From CAKZYD01 sp039814715 (GTDB lineage: Bacteria > Pseudomonadota > Alphaproteobacteria > Sphingomonadales > CAKZYD01), in NCBI GenBank assembly GCA_039814715.1, contig JBCCAR010000045.1:1-25308 (forward strand): a stretch of 25,308 nt of DNA, written 5' to 3'. Shown piece after piece: positions 8,355 to 15,581 of this stretch. The stretch's first letter is position 1. Every line of letters starts with the position of its first letter. Under the pieces are notes generated by a model that searched no databases, had not been told where the DNA came from, and was given only the letters and a program-made list of their open reading frames with translations. Position numbers and translations under genes: made by a program.

Positions 8355-9737
8355 ATGTTAAAAGACTTCCTATTTGCTAAAAAACCATCAAGCGAAGATG
8401 GCTTGCTGGACTTGGCCGCTGGTCAGGCACCATTGCGCGCGCGTCAATTTACAGCCGGCGTTCGAGCAGGCACCCTGCTGAACCTGCGCTGGCTAGCCAT
8501 TTTAGGCCAAATAGCTGCAATCGCCATGGTGCATAGCTATTTGCGCTTTGACCTGCCGCTGATGGCGCTCGTCGCCGGCGTGTGTGCCTCGGTGGTGTTC
8601 AATTTGGCTTTATTTGCCTTGCTGGGGACGCAGGTGCGCCTCAACAGCCGCCAAGCAGGCCTCCAGCTGGTATTTGATCTGCTTCAGTTGTCTTTTTTGC
8701 TCTATTTCACAGGTGGGCTGCAAAATCCATTTGCCGTAATGATTTTATTGCCGCTGACCATCAGCGCGACCATGCTTTCGCGCCGCGCGACGATGTTCAT
8801 GCTGGCGCTTGCCACCGCTTGCCTGTTGTTTTTAACGCGCGCGCACCTGCCGCTACCATGGGCAGCTGATCAGCCCATTGCCTTGCCGCCCACCTATATT
8901 TTGGGCTTATGGGCGGGCATTACGATCGCGATGATTTTTATTGCGGTTTATACGTACCGCGTTTCCGCCGACGCACGGTCGCGCGCGGAAGCGGTGGTCG
9001 CGCTCCAATCGGCGTTAGCGCGTGAGCAGCGGCTGTCTGCAGTTGGGTCGCTCGCTGCTGCTGCGGCGCACGAGCTTGGTACACCGCTCGGCACCATTTC
9101 ACTCGTCGCGCGCGATTTGAAGGACCAACAGTCACGCTTTCCTGAGCTTTCTGAGGATATCGCTTTGCTCGAAAGTGAGAGCAATCGGTGCCGCGCAATT
9201 CTGACGGATATCAGTAAGCGCTCGCATGATGATGCTGAGCACTTTCAGCGCTTGCCAATTGTCGCCGTCGTTGAAGAAATTGCCCAAGACTATACCGGCC
9301 GCGGCGTGGCGCTGGAGGTGACCGGTCAACCGCTCGTTGACGGGGAAGGCCACCAGTCACCCATCGTGCCGCGGGCACCTGAACTGCGACATGGGGTCGC
9401 AAATATCATCAGCAATGCAGTCCGTTTCGCCGATGCGCGCGTATCGGTAGATGTAAGTTGGGATGCTGACACCATTCACGTCACTGTGCAGGATGACGGC
9501 CCCGGCTTTGATGAAGATGTTTTGCCTCTCCTTGGCGTGCCCTATATCGGCAGCGCGCCAGGCCGTGATGGAGAGGTCGGTATGGGACTAGGCCTTTTTA
9601 TTGCCAAAACTCTTTTGGCGCGAACTGGTGGACGTCTCGACTTTGATACGGATGAAGGCGGCGGCGCTGTGGTCGAGGTGACCTGGGAGCGCAGCGCAAT
9701 AGAAGAGGAAGGTGACACATGGGGCAACCCGCACTAG
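8355..9737 (+). CDS. regB: Redox-sensing histidine kinase RegB/PrrB/ActS
   Basis: The 460-residue membrane kinase has six predicted transmembrane helices (about 42-200). GGLQNPF at 120-126 is the quinone-binding heptapeptide conserved in RegB proteins. His239 in AAHELGTPLG is the phosphorylated residue. Cys279 in NRCRAIL lies 40 residues after it, matching the redox-active Cys265/His225 spacing known for Rhodobacter capsulatus RegB. N, G1 and G2 boxes (NIISNAVRFA, DDGPGFD, GMGLGLFI) are intact. RegB senses ubiquinone and redox state and phosphorylates RegA to control respiration, carbon and nitrogen fixation genes. The gene overlaps regA by 19 nt. Confidence 0.96.
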   Translation: MLKDFLFAKKPSSEDGLLDLAAGQAPLRARQFTAGVRAGTLLNLRWLAILGQIAAIAMVHSYLRFDLPLMALVAGVCASVVFNLALFALLGTQVRLNSRQAGLQLVFDLLQLSFLLYFTGGLQNPFAVMILLPLTISATMLSRRATMFMLALATACLLFLTRAHLPLPWAADQPIALPPTYILGLWAGITIAMIFIAVYTYRVSADARSRAEAVVALQSALAREQRLSAVGSLAAAAAHELGTPLGTISLVARDLKDQQSRFPELSEDIALLESESNRCRAILTDISKRSHDDAEHFQRLPIVAVVEEIAQDYTGRGVALEVTGQPLVDGEGHQSPIVPRAPELRHGVANIISNAVRFADARVSVDVSWDADTIHVTVQDDGPGFDEDVLPLLGVPYIGSAPGRDGEVGMGLGLFIAKTLLARTGGRLDFDTDEGGGAVVEVTWERSAIEEEGDTWGNPH

Positions 9738-10285
9738 CGCAAGACGCAGACATGAACATTGGACCCGACAATTCCTTGCTTGTGATCGATGATGATCGCC
9801 CGTTTCGCGATCGCCTGTCACTCGTTTTGGAGCGCCGCGGCTTTGCGCCAAGTACTGGCGATGGCTATCAAGATGGTCTCAATAAAGCGCGCCAAAACCC
9901 GCCCGCTTATGCGATTGTTGACATGCGTCTGGGGGATGGGAACGGGCTTGATTTGGTCAGCGAACTGCGCGCCATTCGCGCGGACATGCGCGTCGTCATC
10001 CTGACGGGTTATGGCAATATCGCAAGCGCCGTTGCAGCGGTCAAAACCGGCGCAGTTGATTATTTGGCCAAGCCAGCTGATCCGGATGATGTTGTGAAAG
10101 CGCTGACCATGGAAGGTGTAAAAGCTGATCCGCCAGAAGCGCCGATGTCAGCAGACCGCGTGCGCTGGGAGCATATTCAGCGCGTGTATGAACTGTGTGA
10201 CCGCAATGTGTCTGAAACAGCGCGGCGGCTCAACATGCACCGCCGGACATTACAGCGCATTTTAGCAAAACGCTCGCCCGTCTAA
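9719..10285 (+). CDS. regA: Response regulator RegA/PrrA/ActR
   Basis: The 188-residue regulator has an N-terminal receiver domain with acidic pocket DDD (24-26), phosphoacceptor Asp68 in IVDMRLGDGNG, switch Thr in ILTGYG and Lys in LAKPAD. A proline-rich linker leads to the nearly invariant C-terminal Fis-type HTH (about 146-188), whose recognition part reads NVSETARRLNMHRRTLQRIL. Length is close to R. capsulatus RegA (184). The ATG at 9719 has a strong GAGGAAGG Shine-Dalgarno inside regB; an internal ATG at 9752 has none, so the overlapping start is preferred. It is the DNA-binding output of RegB. Confidence 0.96.
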   Translation: MGQPALAQDADMNIGPDNSLLVIDDDRPFRDRLSLVLERRGFAPSTGDGYQDGLNKARQNPPAYAIVDMRLGDGNGLDLVSELRAIRADMRVVILTGYGNIASAVAAVKTGAVDYLAKPADPDDVVKALTMEGVKADPPEAPMSADRVRWEHIQRVYELCDRNVSETARRLNMHRRTLQRILAKRSPV

Positions 10286-10304
10286 CGGCGCTTAAGAGCG
10301 TTAG
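10282..10304. terminator. Candidate bidirectional hairpin between regA and the GGDEF-EAL-like gene
   Basis: CTAACG (10282-10287) and CGTTAG (10299-10304) are perfect 6-bp inverted arms around an 11-nt loop. The arms contain the stop codons of both convergent genes (regA TAA; TTA on the other strand). There is no T-run, so it is at best a weak terminator or a processing hairpin. Confidence 0.3.
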
Positions 10305-11617
10305 ATTTGAGCGTTTGCCGCCTTCGGCTGCGCTTCAGCAAGCATCATGTTCACAAACTCACCTTGAAAGAGGCTAAAGCCCAACTTTCGGCCATTTTCT
10401 AAATCAGCAGCGGTGTCGCAGCCGCTGCATATCAGCCTGTTGACACCAGCTTTACGGGCGCTGTCGTGAAAATGGTCTAGCCAGACGTCTTCGGGAAACT
10501 CGCCCTCTGGAGGGGCGGTAACTTTGATGAAGTCGGCCAAACGGTGGCTGTGGTCCATGGCGGCAAAACCGTATGGTGACATGCCCGATAAACACACGCG
10601 GTAGCCCGCATCATACACCCGGTCACGCATGCGCAGGAAGTCACGCATGTGCAGCAGTGCATCGTGCAAGCGGATATCGATAATCAACGGAACATCGGAG
10701 TGGCGCCGGTGATTGCGATCAAAGCTAATAAAGTGGCCAGATAGGACCGTCTTTACATTGCAGGGAAAGCTATTTGCTAGCGCATTGCCTGTGCGCGGCA
10801 GCTGAAGTTTCTTAATGAGCTGCGCCTCCACAACACATCGCAGCCGCTCAAACAGATTTGCATCTGCCTGCATGTCGCGCGAGGGAAGGACGGCAGCTTG
10901 CAAACTCACATAGTCGATCGCTTTTTCAGAAAAAATGACTTGTGGTGGCATGTCACCGATGACGGCTGCGACTGGCAAATCCATAAGCAAATTGGTAGGA
11001 TCAAGAATGCGGAAGTTACTTTCCAAACGGTCTAGATCTGCTGGGCTCAGGGATTTGACTTCCTCATCATCAAAGATCAGCCGGCGCGGCGCGCTGGATT
11101 TTTGCGCCGCTGCTGGGCTGTCAGCTTCAACTGAGCGCTCAAGCAAAGAGCGGACATTGCCAGAGTTTCCGCTTGATTGCGGCGGCGTCAGTGGCACGGC
11201 AATCGCGTCTGCGCTTGCTTTGAGATTGTCGCAGCGCGTTAAAAAGAGCTCAAATTCTTCAGATAGGTCAAACTCGTCTGATAAGACGCTTGGGTCCTGC
11301 TTTATGTTTTCGTCTTGGTCGAAGAACCCATTCACTTTGGTTTGAAGGGCGTGAACGTCCGGCCATGGTACGTTGCTGCTAATGAAGACGATGTCGTTGT
11401 TCGTTAGGCGAAACAGTTTGGCGCGGTCCGCCTTGATCAAGGCGTGGAAAAAGGAAGCCGCATTTCGATTGGCGAAGCTGCCGCTATTTTCCGGACTGAG
11501 CATGGATAGCTTGAAATGCAGCGCAAAACGACCGCCGCGGTGCCGCGAGAGGGCGTTCGTGAATTCCAGCAGCTGCGCTTCAGGCGAAGCGTTATCCGGA
11601 GATGAAGAAGCAGGCAC
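10301..11617 (-). CDS. Cytosolic protein with degenerate GGDEF and EAL domains
   Basis: The 438-residue protein has no signal peptide or membrane helix. Residues about 55-100 (AKLFRLTNNDIVFIS) resemble a GGDEF core with the GGDEF signature changed to TNNDI. A low-complexity linker (140-180) follows. Residues about 250-425 match the EAL fold: VPLIIDIRLHD for the EIT(E) strand, VCLSGMSPYGF where DDFGTGYSS is expected, FIKVT for IKID, CSGCDT for AEGVET, and LFQGEFV for the conserved QG. Nearly all metal and c-di-GMP catalytic residues are replaced, so it is probably non-enzymatic. The start is GTG at 11617 with AGGAA 9 nt upstream. It may be co-transcribed with the upstream proteinase gene. Confidence 0.8.
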   Translation of the reverse strand: MPASSSPDNASPEAQLLEFTNALSRHRGGRFALHFKLSMLSPENSGSFANRNAASFFHALIKADRAKLFRLTNNDIVFISSNVPWPDVHALQTKVNGFFDQDENIKQDPSVLSDEFDLSEEFELFLTRCDNLKASADAIAVPLTPPQSSGNSGNVRSLLERSVEADSPAAAQKSSAPRRLIFDDEEVKSLSPADLDRLESNFRILDPTNLLMDLPVAAVIGDMPPQVIFSEKAIDYVSLQAAVLPSRDMQADANLFERLRCVVEAQLIKKLQLPRTGNALANSFPCNVKTVLSGHFISFDRNHRRHSDVPLIIDIRLHDALLHMRDFLRMRDRVYDAGYRVCLSGMSPYGFAAMDHSHRLADFIKVTAPPEGEFPEDVWLDHFHDSARKAGVNRLICSGCDTAADLENGRKLGFSLFQGEFVNMMLAEAQPKAANAQI

Positions 11618-11692
11618 GACCGAGAGTTCCTATCGTAAGGTCAACACCGCATTCTCACCGTGAATGCCTAAAAACTGCTTAAAATTGAAGGC

Positions 11693-12358
11693 TTACCGCC
11701 CAGGCCTTAGGGCACCGGGCGATCCATGCATCCACCAGCCGTGTTCATTAATAGAATAAACAGGGCGGTAGTGCGCGATAGCATCATCCGGCAAAACAGC
11801 GCTGACTTGATTGTCGAGCACATAGGTGCGTCCACCTTGCTCTACCACCAGCACGGCGTGGGCTAGGTCGAGATTTAAATCTTCGAGTACGACAATGCGC
11901 ATGGCCTTTGTAGGGATACCAAGACGTTTCAGGGTTGCATATTTTGCTATCGCATAGTCTTCGCAGTCACCATTGCGATCAAAAAACTCAAGCAAATGCG
12001 CCCAAAAGTCAGAGACACCCCAATTGATTGGGTCTTGCACATAGCGCGCGCGGTTTAGGTGCGCGTTTACGTCTTTCAGCTGCTGCAAACCCTTTGCTTC
12101 TTGCGCTTGCATGTACTCGATAAAGCTTTCCCACTCGTCTTGTGGGCACAAAAAGCGCGGGTTAGGTTTGCATTGGTTGCCGCGCTTGGGGCTGGTCGGC
12201 GTGCCAATATCGCCGCTCAATGAGCGCTGGATCATGCCCGTCCATTTGGGGAAATAGGTCAGGTCTTGATACGCAGTCTCGCCAGAGCCGAACACAGAGG
12301 CGGCGGCGCTGCCAAGCAGGCTCCAAAAAACCAATGCTGAAACTAAGAAAATCCGCAT
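11693..12358 (-). CDS. Periplasmic transglutaminase-like cysteine proteinase (BTLCP, LapG-like)
   Basis: The 221-residue protein has a signal peptide (MRIFLVSALVFWSLLGSAAA) and a bacterial transglutaminase-like cysteine proteinase domain (PF06035 type). The catalytic triad is visible: Cys132 in GDCEDYAIAKY, His167 in LAHAVLVV and Asp182 in LDN. Asp131 and Glu133 flank the Cys as in calcium-binding LapG. LapG-type enzymes cleave surface adhesins in the periplasm and are held by the c-di-GMP receptor LapD. Here the neighbour is a soluble degenerate GGDEF-EAL protein rather than a LapD, and no large adhesin gene lies in the window. The promoter is shared with the divergent sensor gene and contains a CtrA box. 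Confidence 0.9.
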   Translation of the reverse strand: MRIFLVSALVFWSLLGSAAASVFGSGETAYQDLTYFPKWTGMIQRSLSGDIGTPTSPKRGNQCKPNPRFLCPQDEWESFIEYMQAQEAKGLQQLKDVNAHLNRARYVQDPINWGVSDFWAHLLEFFDRNGDCEDYAIAKYATLKRLGIPTKAMRIVVLEDLNLDLAHAVLVVEQGGRTYVLDNQVSAVLPDDAIAHYRPVYSINEHGWWMHGSPGALRPGR

Positions 12359-12382
12359 GACTGTACTATTGCCATGGGGGTT

Positions 12383-12397
12383 TTAAGGAAGGTTTAA
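12383..12397. promoter_or_regulatory. CtrA-type binding site TTAA-N7-TTAA
   Basis: TTAA GGAAGGT TTAA matches the canonical alphaproteobacterial CtrA box exactly in both half sites and in the 7-nt spacing. It lies 25 nt upstream of the proteinase start and 65 nt upstream of the divergent sensor start. A TTAACCAT octamer, reported as a second CtrA-associated motif in Caulobacter, follows at 12407-12414. Confidence 0.65.
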
Positions 12398-12406
12398 GCC
12401 TTTGCG

Positions 12407-12414
12407 TTAACCAT
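12407..12414 (+). promoter_or_regulatory. TTAACCAT motif (CtrA-associated half site)
   Basis: The octamer TTAACCAT lies 10 nt after the full CtrA box and 48 nt upstream of the sensor gene start. Alone it is weak evidence; its position beside a full box raises its weight. Confidence 0.4.
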
Positions 12415-12461
12415 ATGCACCAAGTGAATCGGCTCTAGGCAGAACAGAAAGTTACGTCCGC

Positions 12462-14537
12462 GTGGCAAACGCCTCCCCATCTTCGTTGCCTAATGCAAGG
12501 CCGCAAACACCAACGCTATTTCAGCTGCCTGCGGCCGCTGCCCAGGCGCGTTCGAAGTATTTAGCGCAAGGTTTTTTGCTGTTTGTCGGTCTTGTCTTCC
12601 TGGTTGGTACCTTTCTCATCATACGCTGGTCATCCTTCGCGCTCGAACAGCAAGCCCGTTTTTGGGACAGCCAGCTTAGCCAAGGCGCCTATAACGCTGC
12701 AGCCCATACCCATACGCAGCTGACTGCCCGGCAAAACGCGTGGCGGCGTTTGGCACAGTCCGATGCGATTAAGCTTTATACGATGCAGGCTATCAATGGC
12801 GATGGCGATATCGCGCAGGCATCGCGCGAGTATTTAGACAATGCGCTCAGTTTGACCCTTGAACGCGAAGGCTTTGCCTTGACGCAGGCTGCGTCCTCGG
12901 TTCGGGTCAATCGACCTCGCTCAGGCGGCGTGCGCGCTGGCGCTGCGCTTGTCTCTTCAAGCGGGGCGCTGTTGATGTCCTTTGGGGGCGCTGGGCCTAT
13001 TCCCGTGTCAGCGCGTCCTGCTACGCCTTCAGATGATCCTGCGCGCCTTTACGGCCCTTATCTTTCAGATGACGATACCAGTGGTTGGCTCAGCCTTGTT
13101 GTCGATATTGAGGCAGTTCAATCATCGCGCGTCATAGCTCAGCTGCATGTCACCTACCCTCTGGAAATGATCGATATGCTGCCAAAAAGCAGCGCACAAG
13201 TCGCAGTTCCAGGTGTGGATACTGCGCTGGTGCAGCCACAAGCGGATTTGCTGCTGAAAGTGGAAGGCCTCACGCCGGTTTTGCGCCGTGCGCCTGCCTT
13301 TAATGGCGACGAGCGCTATTTATGGGCTGCAGCGCGCGGTCAAGGTAGTGCGCGCGCCAGCGCAGCCGATGGCACTGACATGCTTGTTGCTGCTCAGCGC
13401 GTGGGCGAGACACAGTGGATTGCCGTTCAATCAATCCCCAAAGCCGAGGCGATGGCAGATGTGCGCCGGCAAACTTGGATTTGGCTACTGGGCAGCATCA
13501 TCGCGCTCGGACTTGCCTGCGCGCTCATCTTGTTGGCTTGGCGCCGCGGCGTTGCCCAGCGCGCAACGACTATTGCTGCGGCCCGTGATAGTGCAGGCCA
13601 AGCGCTAGCAGATGCAAATGCGGTGCTGACCAGCATTGCCGACAGCCAGCCGAGCGCGGTATTGTTGATTAGCGCAGACGATACTATTGCCTTTGCGAAC
13701 CAAGCCGCAGCCCAGCTTATGGGTCGGCGCAGTCATGCCGAGCTTCTTGGCTTAACATTGGGGCAGAGCTTTCCGTCAGGCAGCGGCCAGCCTATGCTGC
13801 GCGCCGTCCAAAGCGCTCGCGCCGTCGGGCGCGACATTACCGCTGCAACCGAGATTGGTGTCACCGGGGATCTGCGCCATGGCCGCATCACCGCCGTGCC
13901 ATTGGACGGATACGACGACGGCGCCTCGGTCATGCTTGCGTTTGACGATGTGACAGAATTGGTCACCATGCGCGCCCGCCGTGAAGCTGCGCTGCGCCAT
14001 CTGGTTGGCGTGCTTACAGGCTTGATCGATGCGCGTGATCCCTATAGTGCAAGCCATTCTCGCTCGGTTGCGCGGCTAAGCCGCCATATCGCCCGGGCGC
14101 TGAACTATGGCAGTGATTTACAGCGCGACGTTGAGATGGCCGCGCTTCTTTCAAATGCTGGGAAAATTCTGGTTCCGAGGGACCTCTTAACCAAGCCAGA
14201 AGCGCTGAGCCCGGACGAGCTGGCGCGTGTGCGCTCTGCCATTCAAAAAACGGGTGATTTGCTTTCCAGTGTCGAATTTGACGGCCATGTGCGCACTATC
14301 CTTCAAACCTTGGAAGACCATCAAACCGGGGATGATACAAGCCGCCAGGCAGCCAGCATTATTGTTGCAGCCAATGCCCTTGTTGGCATGATATCGCCGC
14401 GCGCCCACCGGGAGGCCTTGGCACTAGAAGATGCTTTGGCAGCTCTCCAAGATGTAACGGCGGACAAACATGTTCTAGCAGCGATAGACCATGCGGTTCA
14501 CAACCAGTCCGCGCTTCAAAAAGCGCTTAGCCGCTAA
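12462..14537 (+). CDS. Membrane PAS sensor with degenerate HD-GYP domain
   Basis: The 691-residue protein has a transmembrane helix at about 35-55, a periplasmic region of about 280 residues (56-337) that I do not recognise, and a second helix at 338-360. A short linker and a PAS-like domain (about 385-500) follow, then an HD-GYP-like domain (about 511-680). The opening GLIDARDPYSASHSRSVARL is well conserved, including His532. The metal-binding HD of HDxGK is replaced by Ser564-Asn565 in LLSNAGKI, and the HHExxDGxGYP loop is reduced to EDHQTGDD. It should therefore not hydrolyse c-di-GMP and may be a signal-binding or scaffold protein. The start is GTG with a weak ribosome site. Its 3' end overlaps mmcB by 11 nt. 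Confidence 0.85.
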   Translation: MANASPSSLPNARPQTPTLFQLPAAAAQARSKYLAQGFLLFVGLVFLVGTFLIIRWSSFALEQQARFWDSQLSQGAYNAAAHTHTQLTARQNAWRRLAQSDAIKLYTMQAINGDGDIAQASREYLDNALSLTLEREGFALTQAASSVRVNRPRSGGVRAGAALVSSSGALLMSFGGAGPIPVSARPATPSDDPARLYGPYLSDDDTSGWLSLVVDIEAVQSSRVIAQLHVTYPLEMIDMLPKSSAQVAVPGVDTALVQPQADLLLKVEGLTPVLRRAPAFNGDERYLWAAARGQGSARASAADGTDMLVAAQRVGETQWIAVQSIPKAEAMADVRRQTWIWLLGSIIALGLACALILLAWRRGVAQRATTIAAARDSAGQALADANAVLTSIADSQPSAVLLISADDTIAFANQAAAQLMGRRSHAELLGLTLGQSFPSGSGQPMLRAVQSARAVGRDITAATEIGVTGDLRHGRITAVPLDGYDDGASVMLAFDDVTELVTMRARREAALRHLVGVLTGLIDARDPYSASHSRSVARLSRHIARALNYGSDLQRDVEMAALLSNAGKILVPRDLLTKPEALSPDELARVRSAIQKTGDLLSSVEFDGHVRTILQTLEDHQTGDDTSRQAASIIVAANALVGMISPRAHREALALEDALAALQDVTADKHVLAAIDHAVHNQSALQKALSR

Positions 14538-15006
14538 ACTGCGGATCAAGTAGTGTTTGGAGGCGTAGAGCAGCTTTGCGCGCAAAGCGAAGGCTTTCCG
14601 CTTTGCGCCGCGCCGCAGCTATGGGGCTTGCGGCAGCCTCTCTGCGTATAATCGCATCATACTTATCGGCCACCATCACGCCCGTTAGGTCCGGCATCAC
14701 GTGTTCTTCGTCTAATAGACTTTCTGGAAAGCTCTGCGGGACAGCGAAATAAAACGCATCGCAATAGTCTAGATACTGGGTCCATTTTCCATCGCCGCGA
14801 AAGTCGCTGACCGAGACTTTGATTTCAACAATGGTGATGCGGCCTTTGTCATCTACAGCTGCCACATCTGCGCGCCGACCGTTTCCAAGTGAGAATTCTA
14901 AAAGCGGCGCTTGGCCGCGGGCAATTAAATGCCTGCACACACCGCGCGAGACCTCTGCCGTTAAGGCGCGGTCGCCAGTTAAGAGCGGGACTGGTTCACA
15001 TGTCAT
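14527..15006 (-). CDS. mmcB: MmcB family DNA repair protein
   Basis: The 159-residue protein matches the MmcB family (PF06319), a PD-(D/E)XK nuclease-like fold. Glu38 in LLEFSLGNGRRADV, Asp47, and Glu61-x-Lys63 in IVEIKVS form the expected active-site set. The conserved SDFRGDGKWTQYLDYCDAFY follows, then FAVP. In Caulobacter MmcB is reported to act in DNA repair, is SOS- and CtrA-linked and helps imuB-dependent mutagenesis. No obvious LexA or CtrA box is seen directly upstream. GTG at 15009 is an alternative start one codon earlier. It lies downstream of the Hpt gene on the same strand with a 69-nt gap. Confidence 0.92.
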   Translation of the reverse strand: MTCEPVPLLTGDRALTAEVSRGVCRHLIARGQAPLLEFSLGNGRRADVAAVDDKGRITIVEIKVSVSDFRGDGKWTQYLDYCDAFYFAVPQSFPESLLDEEHVMPDLTGVMVADKYDAIIRREAAASPIAAARRKAESLRFARKAALRLQTLLDPQFSG

Positions 15007-15075
15007 CACCAGAACAATACGCGAACTTTTCAGTCCGTCAACTAGGCTTGTGCCGCCGCCAGGGTTTGGGAGCCA

Positions 15076-15480
15076 CTATTCAGAGAGCATATGCTCAACA
15101 AGCTGGTTAAGGCGGTTGATCAATTCTGAACCTATTTGTCCGCCGTCTCCAACCATCCGCTTGGCGAGAACAAGCTGGAAAGATTTCAAATGAGCGTCAA
15201 GCAGTGGCCTGTCCATCGGTTCGTTTTTCAGGCGCCGCAGATAGCAACAAATTGTTGTGCCAGCTTCGGTCATGAGCGGGAAGCCGAAGCTCGTGCCCAT
15301 GCCTTTGATATTATGGCATATTTCGTAGACTTTTTGCTGTAGTTCGGGGTCCGGCTCTGTACCAACACTCGCAATTAAGCCCGCTAGTTCGCTGACGGCG
15401 TCATTGGTCCAGTCTAAATAATAGGCGACCAGCTCTTCATCGCTATCGCCACCTTGTGCTGCACACACGTCTGTTTGCAT
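15076..15480 (-). CDS. Histidine phosphotransfer (Hpt) domain protein
   Basis: The 134-residue protein is almost entirely one helical Hpt domain. The motif CHNIKGMGTSFGFPLMTEAG contains the phosphorylatable His56 followed by the KG pair and the small-residue helix turn typical of Hpt proteins. Such stand-alone Hpt proteins relay phosphate between hybrid kinases and response regulators. No cognate kinase is adjacent, but regulators with degenerate signalling domains lie just upstream in the window. It shares no recognisable similarity to ChpT, the dimeric phosphotransferase of the CtrA pathway. Its start has only a weak ribosome site. Confidence 0.82.
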   Translation of the reverse strand: MQTDVCAAQGGDSDEELVAYYLDWTNDAVSELAGLIASVGTEPDPELQQKVYEICHNIKGMGTSFGFPLMTEAGTTICCYLRRLKNEPMDRPLLDAHLKSFQLVLAKRMVGDGGQIGSELINRLNQLVEHMLSE

Positions 15481-15581
15481 TTTCTACGCCCACACTACAT
15501 TGTTATTTTTGGAACGATGCCAAAAAAGCTTTGTAAAACTGTGAAGGTGGATGCCTAAAAAAGTGTTTATGTGCCGTATTA

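Noticed and set aside
12383..12414. Direct repeats around TTAA as the start of a CRISPR or iteron array
   Set aside because: Only short TTAA elements with no repeated spacer units; explained better as regulator binding sites.
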